Shown: positions 24,426-34,454, counted from the stretch's first letter. The stretch: 64,000 nucleotides of DNA from Campylobacter concisus UNSWCS (GCF_000466685.1 NZ_ANNG01000010.1:92118-156117); one strand, 5' to 3'. Program-made: numbers and translations. Notes: generated from the sequence alone by a model not told the origin.

Positions 24426-26711
24426 TTACTCTGGAAATTTGATCTTAGAGCTTCCAAAAGAACCGCCACTTTGCCTGCTTTGACGCAAAAGCCCTATGTC
24501 TAGTTTCACGCCGTCGGCACTCGCGTGCTCTTTTATACGTTTAAATTTATCCTCCGCCCTCGCCTTAGCCTCGCGCAGATTCTCCACGCTTAGCTTTGCG
24601 ATCCTCTCGTTATGAGCTTTTGCCTTTGCCACCTTCTCTTCATCTTTTGAGTTTGGTATCTTTACAGGCACAAACTGCTCATACTCTTTTCTAACCTTTT
24701 TTAGCTCCTTGCCATACTCTTTTTCTTTATCAAAACGCCTCACGCCAGCACCTCTTGCCATTATACCGCCAAAGCCTAGCTCCTCTTTATTGTAGTCTTT
24801 AGGTGCGACGTCTAGCCCCGTAATGTCGGCCGTAGCCTGCGCTCCTAACTGCTGTCCGTAGCGTCCAAGAGGCGAGAGCGGTGGGAAGTAGCTTTTAGCT
24901 ATCTCGAGCAGCCTCTTTGTTATCTTTACGGCATTAGGATCATCATCACTTTCTATCTTATAGCCTAGCGTACTCTTGCCACTTGCTATGTTTATAGCGC
25001 CTCCGACAAAGCCTCCATTAAACTCTAGTTTGTCAAATCCATCAAACCTAAAGCCAGGCACCAAACGACCAGAGTTAAAATACCAACCAGTATTAAATAA
25101 CTCCATCCAACTTTTCACACCCACCAAGTTTGGCAGCGCGCCACTCTCTGCCCACTCTGGCTTTGCTAGATTGTCTCGCTCATTATCAGCACCCAGCCAT
25201 GCACTGCCACCAAAAAAAGCTAGCACAGCTTGCATCATCAAAAATCTATCTGGTCGCTTTAATGCAGCCTTTAGCACCATTGGTGTTGATTTTACAGTAT
25301 AGTGTAAAAAAGGCTGAACTCCCGTTTTATCAAGCATTTTTAAAGTGCCATTAAAGTGAGTTGAGTAGTCCACGTAGCTATACTGCGCATCTTTCATCGC
25401 AGCCTTTAGCTCATCTGCACTAAATTTACTAAAGTCATTTACGTCAAAACCTTTGTCTTTAGCAATCAGCTCTAAATTTTTCTTAAACCTAGCTATTTTA
25501 AATACCTTATCCTCCATCGAGTAAAAATACCTTGCTTTCTCGCCGCTCCAGCTTCCCTCAGCCATATACGCCTCTTTTAGCGCCCTGGTTAAGATGCCAT
25601 CTTTTGCCTCACTTTGCAAAGGCTTTACCAGACCTTCAAGGTCGCTTAGATGACTATCAAGCCCTAGCGAGTTAGCCAAAGTTTCCCACCTTTTAAACTG
25701 CTTATCTCCTCTCATCAATGCAGCAGTTGTCTTCATAGCCTCGTTAAAGTCGCCATGCAAAAAGGCTAGAGCCATATTTGAGCCAAAGTTATATAGGTGC
25801 GTAAAGGGATTTTTTACAGTCACATTTACCTTGATGTGATCGATTAGTTTAAAATACATATTGTTAAATTTCGCCATCTCACGCCCTAGCATCTCAGCCT
25901 CTGCTAGAGCTTTAGCGACATCTTCAGGGACATATTTGCCAGCTAGTGCTCCATACTTTTTGATGCCACCGCCTGCACTTTCATCACTCATCTTTACCCA
26001 CTTTAGCCCTTCTGCTCCCTCAGGTGGTGCGTCTTTAGCAAATTTATCCGCAAACAGCTTTAGGGTTTGAGCCTTAAGGAGTTGCTTTTTTTGCTCTAAG
26101 ATCGTGTTTGTGACTGCAAAAGCCGCATCATCCTCGATCTGTCTTAACTGCTTTTGCTCCCAACTCATCTGTTTTCTAGCAAAAAATTTACTTTGCCTTA
26201 GCGCCTTTGCGATACGGCTATTCTCCTTTGCCTCATCCATATGCTTTTTATAGTAATGTTTGATGTAGTCTTTGATGACATTTTTTGACTCAAGCGCTCC
26301 AGCATCAACTAGCGCCTGCGCCCCATCATCGATAGTTTTACGCACCTTTTCATATAGTGGTCTTACATGTTCTGCTAGCTCTTCTGGATCCATCTCGCCA
26401 TCTAGTGCCTTAAACATCGCCTTTCTGTTTTCTAAGCTAAGTTTTCCTAGATACTCTTTAAACTGCCCAGCTTGAGTATATATAGCAGCCGTTGTTCTGT
26501 GGTATTCTCCAAGCAGTTCATCTATCTCTTTGCCATGCTCTCTTATATTTAGTAGCTCGCCAGCAAATGGTATGTTTTCATCGATCCACTTCGCAGCCTC
26601 GTCTAATTTTTCGCTTGACTTATCAAAGGCATCATCAACCTTTAGCGCCCAGCGATCAAGCAGCTTATTTGATCTTTTTTGGATCTCTTTTAATGGACAT
26701 TTTTCACTCAT
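24426..26711 (-). CDS. Large internal-virion-type protein (761 aa)
   Basis: The protein is highly helical and Lys/Ala/Glu-rich, without signal peptide. The middle section VTVKNPFTHLYNFGSNMALAFL and AQYSYVDYS resembles LPD38-type regions of phage polyvalent proteins. One hydrophobic stretch (FLMMQAVLAFFGGSAWLG, ~490-507) may insert in membranes. The C-terminal third has coiled-coil character. It is the last gene of the late operon, 9 bases after the 1787-aa gene. In short-tailed phages such proteins are packed in the capsid and ejected with DNA; this role is inferred from context. Confidence 0.65.
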   Translation of the reverse strand: MSEKCPLKEIQKRSNKLLDRWALKVDDAFDKSSEKLDEAAKWIDENIPFAGELLNIREHGKEIDELLGEYHRTTAAIYTQAGQFKEYLGKLSLENRKAMFKALDGEMDPEELAEHVRPLYEKVRKTIDDGAQALVDAGALESKNVIKDYIKHYYKKHMDEAKENSRIAKALRQSKFFARKQMSWEQKQLRQIEDDAAFAVTNTILEQKKQLLKAQTLKLFADKFAKDAPPEGAEGLKWVKMSDESAGGGIKKYGALAGKYVPEDVAKALAEAEMLGREMAKFNNMYFKLIDHIKVNVTVKNPFTHLYNFGSNMALAFLHGDFNEAMKTTAALMRGDKQFKRWETLANSLGLDSHLSDLEGLVKPLQSEAKDGILTRALKEAYMAEGSWSGEKARYFYSMEDKVFKIARFKKNLELIAKDKGFDVNDFSKFSADELKAAMKDAQYSYVDYSTHFNGTLKMLDKTGVQPFLHYTVKSTPMVLKAALKRPDRFLMMQAVLAFFGGSAWLGADNERDNLAKPEWAESGALPNLVGVKSWMELFNTGWYFNSGRLVPGFRFDGFDKLEFNGGFVGGAINIASGKSTLGYKIESDDDPNAVKITKRLLEIAKSYFPPLSPLGRYGQQLGAQATADITGLDVAPKDYNKEELGFGGIMARGAGVRRFDKEKEYGKELKKVRKEYEQFVPVKIPNSKDEEKVAKAKAHNERIAKLSVENLREAKARAEDKFKRIKEHASADGVKLDIGLLRQSRQSGGSFGSSKIKFPE

Positions 26712-26720
26712 TTTTTACTC

Positions 26721-29700
26721 CTAGCACAAGCTTAGTCCGTCTTTTATATTTCCGTTTTCATCTAAATTTCTAGCCTTAAACTCTTCAAATTTAGCTACAG
26801 CCAACTTATCTCCGCTCTGAGCTGCCTTTTTTAGCTTATTTAGCTCAGCCGTCTTTAGTATCGCCTCTTTTTTGATAGGATCTAGCTCATTAAAATACGC
26901 CGCCTTTACCTCAAAGCTCATATTTTTTAGCCTTGCCCTATCTCCAACTCCTGCAAGCTCTTCAAGCGCACTTTGTCTTACCGGGATAGTATCTATATCT
27001 TTTTTACTATACCCATCCACTCTTACTTTTCCATCCTCTGCTATATCTATAAAAAATCTCTTTTTATCTCCATCTTTGCCCATCTTGTCAAAGTAAATTT
27101 TACTATCGCTGATTACCTTAAAGTCTGCATTTTTTATATCATTTTTTAAAACGGCTAGTTGTTTATCACTTAGATCTACGCTTTTACCAAGTTGTTTGGT
27201 AGTTATATCTTTTGCATTGATTTTACTTATCAGATCATCTTTGAAATTTACGTCATTAAAGCTCTCTTTTTTCATCGCCGCTATGCTCTCGTCTAGCTCT
27301 TTTTCAACGTTTGGATGCTCTTGCTTTATCTCTTCTATATTGCGGCTGTGATAGACTTTTTCCTCATTTTGCGGTATAATACCCTTACTGTCCGAAGAGT
27401 GTTCTATTGGGCTTTTAGTCGCAGAGCTTCGGACGTTATTGTCCAAGGAGTGTTCTACGGGCTTCGCCACAGAGCCTTGGACATATCTTACTTTGCCTTC
27501 TCTTGTTATCAGCTCAAATTTTCTATTCGCCATAGGATAATTAGAAGTTACATCTAATCCTCCGTCTCTTTCCTTGATCACGGAAGCAAATTTAACGATG
27601 CCGTCTTTATCTCTAAAAGGCTTAAAGAAAAACGTAGTATCTTCAAAATCCACTACAAACGCAGGTCTTTCAAGAGTTGGCTTTATTAGCCCTAAGTATT
27701 TTTCGCGACCCTTAAAATTTAATTTTTCAAATTGATAATTACTTACAGCCACCTCTCCTATCGGCGTATCTACCTTACCGTTTGGAAACTCGGCCTTAAA
27801 ATTTTCCAGGCTATACTCTTTTTCTATAAATGGCTCTGCCTCTTTTCTTACGGCGGCTTCATTGATACTTCCGTCCTTTAGGATATACTTTTTTTCAAGC
27901 TCGTGGCTTAAATTTACTCCGTTTTCTCTACTTACAAATGTCTCGTTTGGATTTACGTCAAAAGTTTCATGCGGATGTATATCTTTATTTCTAGTTACTT
28001 GACCTTGCAATGCATCAATCCACGATATATCGTTTAAATTTAGCTTCTCTTCATATATCTTGCCACTTCCAGCATAGCTTTTAGCTTCCATTTTTGAAGG
28101 CGTCACAAAATTACCTGCTTTTATAGGCTTTGAGCTATATACAGTTATCTCACCACTATCGATAGCTTTTTTTGCCATAGCTTCTGTAAAATCAGGGGTA
28201 AGGTCTCCTCCACCATCGTCATTGTAAGCTTGTTTAAACGTTTTTATGTCGCTCTCGTCCCGTATCCAAGTATGATAATCATCACCGACTTGGTTATTAT
28301 CTTTTACTATTTTTACTCTAAATTTATCCCCTAAATTTAGCCTATTTTGAACGTTTCTAGCCTCAGCTTCGCCGTGACTTAGGCGGTAGTTTTCGCCTTT
28401 AGCACCCGAACCTTTCGCAAACCCTTCAATCTCTTGTATGGCGTGCTGCACTTCGTGCATAAGCGTTGATTTATCACTTAGATCGCTTAGCCCTATTTCA
28501 TTATTTGCAGGGCTGTAATATCCTTTAGTGCCATTTTGTGCTATAATATCGTCGTTTAAAGGCAGGTTGCCATCGTAATTTTGACTATTATAGCTCAACC
28601 CTGCCTTTAACGGCTTTCTGTTTGAGTAAAAGCTAATGACCCTCTCTTTATTTTTACCTATTGCGACTACTACTCTAAACCTCACGCCATCATCGTTAAA
28701 ATATGTATATATGCGTTTATTGTCTGCTTCTTGCATTGTAGATTTACGCAACATTTGACCCATATTAAGATACTCTTGTTTGCTTACCCACCCATTATTT
28801 TGAGCTTCTAAGTGCTTTTTGATATGCAAAGCCCCATAACCGCTCTTATGTTCGCCATTAGCTATATAGTCAGCTTCACCTTTTTCAAATTTTATTATCT
28901 CATCTATTGTTTCTAAATCTTTGCGGATTATTGTTGATTTTTTATTATTAAAAGCTACATTATATATTCCGCGCTTTTCTCTTTGTGCTACGTTTTTTAC
29001 GCTTTGCGCAGCTCCGCTCGGTATTTCATCTTCTATTTTTACAACCCCAACGTCCTTTAGCTCTGGATATGCTTTAAATAGCTCTTCATGCTCCAGTAGC
29101 TCGCCAAGGCGTCCGCCACTTTTAAAATTTGGATTTAGCCTTGCTTTGCTGTCTCCTATCTCAAATTTCCAAGCACCGTCTTTATCTTTAAACCACCCAG
29201 TCTTTTGCCAAATTTCTACCTCGTCCGCGCCCTTTTCGAGCATTGCTTTAGCTTGATCTAGCTTGCCGACGTTTGCCGTGATCGCTTTTTCTCCAGCAAA
29301 AGAATTTAAGCTTACGTCCTTGCCGTTTGCATAAAGCTTGCCTAGAAGTTTAGGATTATCTTTTGCCATTTGAGGCATCTTTTTAGCTGTTCCCAAGATC
29401 TTATTATAAAGTTGTGGTGTCATCTTTCTTGCAGCTATTGCCACTGCTTTACTGCCAGCAAGCCCAGCCAAAAATCCTGCGGTAAATCTATCAGGATTAA
29501 AGTTTCCATCTTCATCGATAGAATTTAGCGTGCCTGCGACTAGGCCGCTACCTAGATGAGCGTTTGAGTTTACCCTCAGCTCGCTGCCGATGCTAGCGCT
29601 GCTTCCTTGTTCTTCCACCATTTGCTTGCTTGAAGCTGTGGCATCAGTATCGCCATCTGTTTTAAAGGCTGATCGCTGCTCCATTTGCTCATCGCTCTTG

Positions 29701-32084
29701 GCTGTCTGCTTTGTCTGGCTAGCGCTTGAAGTATTGCGTCCGCTTTGGCGTAATATCTCCTCATCGCCTCCTTGTCGCCCTCTTGCTCCGCTTGCATTAT
29801 CGCCGATACCAGAAACGCCGTTTGGTAAGGCGCTATTCTTTGCTTCTTCATTGATTAAATTTCCTTTTTGGGATATAATGTGATCGTCGGTTGGCAAAAG
29901 AACAGAACTATCCTTTGCGTTAGCTTCAATGTCTTTGCTTATAATATCGCTAGACTGAACAAACTTAGCGTTTTCCGACTTTGCATTACTTCTATCTCGA
30001 TACGCACTTAAAACAAATTTATTCTCACCCATATTGTCTAAAATAATCGTTGTTTTATTTGTCTTAATGGCAACTCTTTTATTTTGTGCTTGGCTTATAT
30101 CGCCATTTTTTATATTTTCGTCAAGATGTGATAAAAACTTAATAGCTTTTTCTTCACCCCATTGCTCACTTCTACGCTTTAAAATATGCGCTAAACCAAA
30201 ATTTTCATTTCCCCAAACAAGATCTATATCGCCTAACTCTTTTCTATAAAAAGCACCTGCAACCTGACCATCTCTTTCAGTCAAAAGTTTATCTATTGCA
30301 CCTTTGCCGTCATGATAAAACTCAGCGTAATTAGTGCCAAATTCTTTAATAGGCACAATGTTGTTTTCTTGCTCTATCTTTGCCCTGAGTGAGCTTAGAT
30401 CCTCTTGTTTGGTTGTTTCATTAATTAAATTTCCTTTTAAGTCTCCTTGCCCTATACTAGGCTCATCGGGGTGGAGCATAGGGTGCCCGCTATACGCCCC
30501 GTCTTTATTTATATTTATTCTATTTTCTGAATTTATCTCATCAGCTACTTCTCTTTGAATTCTACTTTCATACGCATCAGCTACTTTTTTATTTACATAC
30601 TCTTTAGCGATATCTATATCTTTGTTTGCATATGCCTGCGTAAAAGCCTGCACGCTCTCATCGCTAAAACCTCTTTGTTTTAACCTTGTGGCATAAATTT
30701 CTGGAGTATAAGCCTGCGCTGCGATATCTTTTTCAAGTGCGTAAAATATCCCTTGCCCAGCAAGTCTAGCATCAACATCTGCGCCGTCATTGTAAGCTCT
30801 AGTGTAGTCTATCTCATCCGCACTTGGCTTAAATTTAGCATTGATTAGCTCTCTTATTGCACTTGGTGACATACCTTGTTTTTGATATTCACTAATTGCT
30901 TTTTGAGTATCTGCGTATCTTATGGCCGATTGCTCTCTTGCATTATTTATACTAGCTTGTGCAGTTTGTATCTTCTCGTCATAAGCTTTAGCATACTCTC
31001 TTTGCACCTCAAAGTTTTTAAATTTAACTATATCATTGTAGCTATCTGCGTCTATAAACTCGCTCTTTTCTTTGCCCTGCATAGCCTCTTTTAAAACATT
31101 TGTGGCTGTGTCTTCATCAAGTCCCACCTCTTTTGTAGCAAATTCCTTAGCAGTCATTATCTGGGCAGGCGAGCCCTTCGTAGCGTAGTCTCGTTGCGAG
31201 CGCTCTGCGTGAAGTAAAGGCTCATCCTTGCGGGCAGTGATTTCAGCCGTATTTATCTCCGCTCGCTCACCACCCAAAAACTCGCTATTTTCAGCACTCT
31301 CTATCGCATCAGCTTCATTTGCCATTTTGCTTGCTTGACGCTTTGCTATGAGCTTACTTATGCCTTGGATGCCTTGATCTATCGCGTGTCCCAAAACAAA
31401 CCCACCAGCTGCGCCATAGCCTATATTTTTTAATGTCTCTTCATCATTTTTACCCTCGCCAAGAGCTGCCACTCCTCCACTTGCAGCACCTGTGCCTGCA
31501 AAGTATAAGGTCTTTTTACCAAACTGAGCTAGTTTGCTACCCTTGCTAAGTAGTCCAACTCCACCTACAAAATTTATAGGATCGCCAACCATCTCCGTGC
31601 CTATCTCAGCCAAACGGCTACCCCATGACGTCTCGCCAGTTGCCTTTTCGTAGTCATCTCGCATCTTCTCAACGTTTTTTATCTTAGGGCGTAGAGACTT
31701 TTCTAAGCCGTTTTGATAGATATAGTTTTCATCTTTATCATGTTTGCCTTCATAAAATGGATTTATAAAGTCACCAACTCGCTCAACAGTGTTTGCTATG
31801 CCTGTTACCGTCTTAGCAGCGCCAAGTGCGAAGCCATGTTTTTTAGAGCCAAATTCTTCAAATTTTTGTGCATTTTTAGCTTCTTCCTCATTGATATCCC
31901 CACGCATTACACTTTGAACCAATTTTCCATCCAAGCCAACATCTGAAAGTTCCTTTCTTTTGGCTTGCTTATCGGCAGCATACTGACGTTTAGCCATATC
32001 TGTGCTCAGGCTTGGCAAAAAGCCCATGCTTTCTAATTGTGCTATCTTTTCATCGCCCAAATATTCACGTATGGTAATAGCCAT
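26721..32084 (-). CDS. Giant polyvalent phage protein with PBECR-type nuclease-like and metalloprotease-like domains (1787 aa)
   Basis: Residues ~1-300 are helical with Gly/Ala-rich patches (VGGVGLLSKGS; GYGAAGGFVLGHAID). About residues 560-690, IDLVWGNENFGLAHILKRR ... NKTTIILD resembles the barnase/EndoU/colicin E5-RelE (PBECR, DUF3519-like) fold. Around 1020-1120 a second region (GYGALHIKKHLE ... RFRVVVAIGKN) looks related. LMHEVQHAIQ with later GEAEARNVQ (~1150-1190) resembles a zinc metalloprotease domain. Near 1430-1530, GREKYLGLIKPTLERP ... DVTSNYPM looks like a third PBECR-like unit. The protein is probably carried in the virion and delivered to the host. It follows the 268-aa gene with no gap. 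Confidence 0.75.
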   Translation of the reverse strand: MAITIREYLGDEKIAQLESMGFLPSLSTDMAKRQYAADKQAKRKELSDVGLDGKLVQSVMRGDINEEEAKNAQKFEEFGSKKHGFALGAAKTVTGIANTVERVGDFINPFYEGKHDKDENYIYQNGLEKSLRPKIKNVEKMRDDYEKATGETSWGSRLAEIGTEMVGDPINFVGGVGLLSKGSKLAQFGKKTLYFAGTGAASGGVAALGEGKNDEETLKNIGYGAAGGFVLGHAIDQGIQGISKLIAKRQASKMANEADAIESAENSEFLGGERAEINTAEITARKDEPLLHAERSQRDYATKGSPAQIMTAKEFATKEVGLDEDTATNVLKEAMQGKEKSEFIDADSYNDIVKFKNFEVQREYAKAYDEKIQTAQASINNAREQSAIRYADTQKAISEYQKQGMSPSAIRELINAKFKPSADEIDYTRAYNDGADVDARLAGQGIFYALEKDIAAQAYTPEIYATRLKQRGFSDESVQAFTQAYANKDIDIAKEYVNKKVADAYESRIQREVADEINSENRININKDGAYSGHPMLHPDEPSIGQGDLKGNLINETTKQEDLSSLRAKIEQENNIVPIKEFGTNYAEFYHDGKGAIDKLLTERDGQVAGAFYRKELGDIDLVWGNENFGLAHILKRRSEQWGEEKAIKFLSHLDENIKNGDISQAQNKRVAIKTNKTTIILDNMGENKFVLSAYRDRSNAKSENAKFVQSSDIISKDIEANAKDSSVLLPTDDHIISQKGNLINEEAKNSALPNGVSGIGDNASGARGRQGGDEEILRQSGRNTSSASQTKQTAKSDEQMEQRSAFKTDGDTDATASSKQMVEEQGSSASIGSELRVNSNAHLGSGLVAGTLNSIDEDGNFNPDRFTAGFLAGLAGSKAVAIAARKMTPQLYNKILGTAKKMPQMAKDNPKLLGKLYANGKDVSLNSFAGEKAITANVGKLDQAKAMLEKGADEVEIWQKTGWFKDKDGAWKFEIGDSKARLNPNFKSGGRLGELLEHEELFKAYPELKDVGVVKIEDEIPSGAAQSVKNVAQREKRGIYNVAFNNKKSTIIRKDLETIDEIIKFEKGEADYIANGEHKSGYGALHIKKHLEAQNNGWVSKQEYLNMGQMLRKSTMQEADNKRIYTYFNDDGVRFRVVVAIGKNKERVISFYSNRKPLKAGLSYNSQNYDGNLPLNDDIIAQNGTKGYYSPANNEIGLSDLSDKSTLMHEVQHAIQEIEGFAKGSGAKGENYRLSHGEAEARNVQNRLNLGDKFRVKIVKDNNQVGDDYHTWIRDESDIKTFKQAYNDDGGGDLTPDFTEAMAKKAIDSGEITVYSSKPIKAGNFVTPSKMEAKSYAGSGKIYEEKLNLNDISWIDALQGQVTRNKDIHPHETFDVNPNETFVSRENGVNLSHELEKKYILKDGSINEAAVRKEAEPFIEKEYSLENFKAEFPNGKVDTPIGEVAVSNYQFEKLNFKGREKYLGLIKPTLERPAFVVDFEDTTFFFKPFRDKDGIVKFASVIKERDGGLDVTSNYPMANRKFELITREGKVRYVQGSVAKPVEHSLDNNVRSSATKSPIEHSSDSKGIIPQNEEKVYHSRNIEEIKQEHPNVEKELDESIAAMKKESFNDVNFKDDLISKINAKDITTKQLGKSVDLSDKQLAVLKNDIKNADFKVISDSKIYFDKMGKDGDKKRFFIDIAEDGKVRVDGYSKKDIDTIPVRQSALEELAGVGDRARLKNMSFEVKAAYFNELDPIKKEAILKTAELNKLKKAAQSGDKLAVAKFEEFKARNLDENGNIKDGLSLC
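27390..27482. repeat. Two tandem palindromic elements inside the giant gene
   Basis: Unit 1 (27390-27434) is bounded by GTCCGAAG/CTTCGGAC, and unit 2 (27441-27482) by GTCCAAGG/CCTTGGAC. Both share the interior AGTGTTCTA...GGGCTT...CAGAG. They are translated in frame (VAKPVEHSLDN and SATKSPIEHSSDS). Stem differences keep pairing intact in each unit. Confidence 0.8.
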
Positions 32085-32870
32085 TTACATCTCTCCATCA
32101 TCACCAAAAATAAGTGGCTTTTTCTTTGATAAGTCTTTTTGTCTATCTTTATATTCAGCTTGGTTACCCTTTGCCTCACTTCTAGCAGATGATTCTCTTG
32201 TTAGCTCATCTACAAAATTTTTATTAAGATAGTATCCATCTTTGGTATTTCTTGCCACGCCAAGGTGTGCATATTCGTTATATGTAGCCGCGTTTACCTT
32301 CACCCAGTCATCATCACCTGTGGTAGCCTTATTTTTGCTAAAACGCTGCATTATATTTCCTATGGCCAGGATCTCTGCATCGCTCTTGCCCTTTGTCTCA
32401 TTTGGGAAAAGTTGTTTAAATGCCGCAACATTTGCCGCATCTTCTTGTTTTTGTCGCTCTATCTTATCAGCGTACTCCATGGCAAGAGTGTTGTTGTAGT
32501 TAGCTTGAGCATTAACCCTAGCAATATCCACAGCCCTATCTTTATTTGCTCTAAGCTCATCCATACTTAGCTTTTTCTCGTTAAAAATGCGGTCTTTTTC
32601 GTCTTTATCTTTTTGATAAGAAAGTTCATCAGCCTTTGCTTTCATCGTGTCCGCATGTGAGCTTTTTCTAAAATTTAGCTCATCATTTCTAAAGAGTTTC
32701 TCCTCTTGATACCTCTTATTTTCATCATCTATCTTTTGACGATTTAGCCCTATATTTCCCACATCTTTTATACCATTTGCAACAGCACCAAGCCCTGCAG
32801 CATATCCGGCTTTAGGACTTAGCGGGCTTAGCTCTGGACGTCTTAGAAACTCTATATTAAAGTAGCCCAT
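32085..32870 (-). CDS. Coiled-coil internal or tail protein
   Basis: This 261-aa protein starts at ATG 32870 (MGYFNIEFLRRPELSPLSPK), with GAGGAGAG upstream; a longer start at 32891 is possible. A Gly/Ala segment (GYAAGLGAVANGIKDVG) is followed by ~120 residues of highly charged helix (EEKLFRNDELNFRKSSHADT). The composition resembles ejection or internal-core proteins of short-tailed phages. It overlaps the 99-aa gene by 14 bases and is directly followed by the giant gene. Confidence 0.65.
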   Translation of the reverse strand: MGYFNIEFLRRPELSPLSPKAGYAAGLGAVANGIKDVGNIGLNRQKIDDENKRYQEEKLFRNDELNFRKSSHADTMKAKADELSYQKDKDEKDRIFNEKKLSMDELRANKDRAVDIARVNAQANYNNTLAMEYADKIERQKQEDAANVAAFKQLFPNETKGKSDAEILAIGNIMQRFSKNKATTGDDDWVKVNAATYNEYAHLGVARNTKDGYYLNKNFVDELTRESSARSEAKGNQAEYKDRQKDLSKKKPLIFGDDGEM

Positions 32871-33156
32871 TTCTCTTTCTCTCCTCTTCATCCTTGCTCA
32901 TTACATTTGCCGTAGCACCTGCCCAGCCTTGCTCTAAATTTTGTTGCATCTTCTTTTGACGTGCCTTCTCATCTTTTAAAATTTGCATATTTAGATTATA
33001 GTTTTTCATAGCTAGATCATTTTGTTTTTTAGCTTGTCTGCCTTGCTCTACTGCACTCCATATCCCAGCACCAGCACCAAGAAGAGAGCCAAACGCCTTT
33101 AGTCCATCCGCATTTTGACTAGCTTTATCTCCTAAATTTTTTAAAAAATCCCACAT
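32857..33156 (-). CDS. Small internal-core-like protein (99 aa)
   Basis: An N-terminal amphipathic helix and a glycine-rich hydrophobic stretch (AFGSLLGAGAGIWSAVEQG) are followed by a charged coiled coil (KNDLAMKNYNLNMQILKDEK), a layout common in podovirus ejection proteins. It is the first gene of the transcription unit that starts at motif copy B and ends with the 761-aa gene. AAAAGGAG precedes the ATG. Confidence 0.6.
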   Translation of the reverse strand: MWDFLKNLGDKASQNADGLKAFGSLLGAGAGIWSAVEQGRQAKKQNDLAMKNYNLNMQILKDEKARQKKMQQNLEQGWAGATANVMSKDEEERKRNGLL

Positions 33157-33194
33157 GCTAAGCTCCTTTTTTTAGTGATATTATTACTAGGACA

Positions 33195-33219
33195 TTTCCT
33201 AAAAAACGTATATTTTTAT
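33195..33219 (-). promoter_or_regulatory. Late motif, copy B
   Basis: On the minus strand: AATATACGTTTTTTAGGAAA, 39 bases before the ATG at 33156. The leader contains TCCTAGT...ACT...AGGAG, which could mask the ribosome site. The right edge overlaps the stop of the 412-aa gene by a few bases. Confidence 0.65.
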
Positions 33220-34454
33220 GCCATAGCGCCACCGCTTGCGCTATTTCTTCCAGCACCATTTCTATCATGTGAGCTATTTCTGCCAGTATTGCCGTGTTTC
33301 TCAGCCTGCCTTTGCCTACTCTTTTCGCTTCTACTCATCTTTGAAGAGCCATCACGGCTAGAGCTACCATGTTTCTCAGCTTGTCTTTGCCTACTCTTTT
33401 CGCTACGGCTCATCTTTGAGGCTTTATCAAGATCTCTTGCCATGCTTTTTGCCATGCCTAAAGCGCTATCTCTCTCTTTTTTATTTAGCCCCATGCCTTT
33501 GCCACTTACTAGATTATCGCCAACTTGAGCTATATACATTCCATATTTAGTTTTTACGCCAGCTATTTGCCCAGTTCTCTCATAGCTCTCTTTATCATAT
33601 GCTAGATCCTTTGTTGGCACTCCTCCAAACATAGACTTCACACCCTCCCAAAATGACAAAGGAGCTTCATATATGCCTTGTCCTATCTCATTAAAGCCTG
33701 CTATATCTCCACCAAAACCAAAGCTTATATCAAGCCCGCTAGCCACCTCAAAGGCTTCATTTAAAACAGATCCCACGACCATACTAAGCCCGAGCGTGGC
33801 AAAACCAGCCTGCAAACCAACAGCATTTGCCAAAAGACCGGCCGCCACATCAGCTATCTTTGCACTTACCACTCGCTCCACAACATCCACCACGACAGCG
33901 CCACTTACTCTTCCATCATAGACCCAGCCAGCCACTATCGCACCAACGACACCAAATTTAGCATATGCTATATTTTGCAAGAGCTGTTTAAAAGCGCTCT
34001 TTTGCCTTTGCTCCACTAACTCTTTTAAGAAATTTTCGTTATTAACTCTTTGGCTAATAGGCTCATCATCCATAGTAAAACCTATCTTGCCACCACTTCT
34101 TTCATACAAATCTTTAGCTAGCTTTACTATCTTTTGGGCATCTTCACTTATCTCATCAAATTTCTCATAGCCACGCCTCTTTTCATCAGCTGACTTATAA
34201 AAGATCATTTGCATAGGCATCAGCGCAAACTCGGCAAAGTCTTCATTAAGCTCCAACATAGATGAGATCTCATCTACAAAAAAAGGTAAAAATATAGAAG
34301 TGTAGTTTATTTGGGAGGTTCTGCCGATCATATAACCAGCACCGGCAGCGAAGGTATTAGCATAAAGTTCTCCGCCAGCTAGATAGCTAAAGGCATCATC
34401 TGGCTCTTTATTTGTTATATTTAGCTCATCATCAAAGGCTATAAACTGCTTCAT
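33216..34454 (-). CDS. Late structural protein with hydrophobic core and repeat tail (412 aa)
   Basis: N-terminal ~170 residues are soluble (MKQFIAFDDELNITNKEPDD). Residues ~175-270 are rich in Ala, Val and Gly (GVVGAIVAGWVYDGRVSGAVVV; GFATLGLSMVVGS) and may associate with membranes. The C-terminal ~70 residues are basic and contain two copies of SKMSRSEKSRQRQAEKHG before a Ser/Asn/Gly-rich end. An internal virion or DNA-ejection protein is plausible. Its ATG overlaps the stop of a 19-codon mini-ORF. Confidence 0.6.
   Translation of the reverse strand: MKQFIAFDDELNITNKEPDDAFSYLAGGELYANTFAAGAGYMIGRTSQINYTSIFLPFFVDEISSMLELNEDFAEFALMPMQMIFYKSADEKRRGYEKFDEISEDAQKIVKLAKDLYERSGGKIGFTMDDEPISQRVNNENFLKELVEQRQKSAFKQLLQNIAYAKFGVVGAIVAGWVYDGRVSGAVVVDVVERVVSAKIADVAAGLLANAVGLQAGFATLGLSMVVGSVLNEAFEVASGLDISFGFGGDIAGFNEIGQGIYEAPLSFWEGVKSMFGGVPTKDLAYDKESYERTGQIAGVKTKYGMYIAQVGDNLVSGKGMGLNKKERDSALGMAKSMARDLDKASKMSRSEKSRQRQAEKHGSSSRDGSSKMSRSEKSRQRQAEKHGNTGRNSSHDRNGAGRNSASGGAMA
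33293..33420. repeat. Tandem 50-base coding repeat
   Basis: Copies at about 33293-33344 and 33368-33420 share TTTGCCTACTCTTTTCGCT and flanking bases, encoding the duplicated SKMSRSEKSRQRQAEKHG. Close similarity indicates a recent duplication or gene conversion. Confidence 0.8.
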
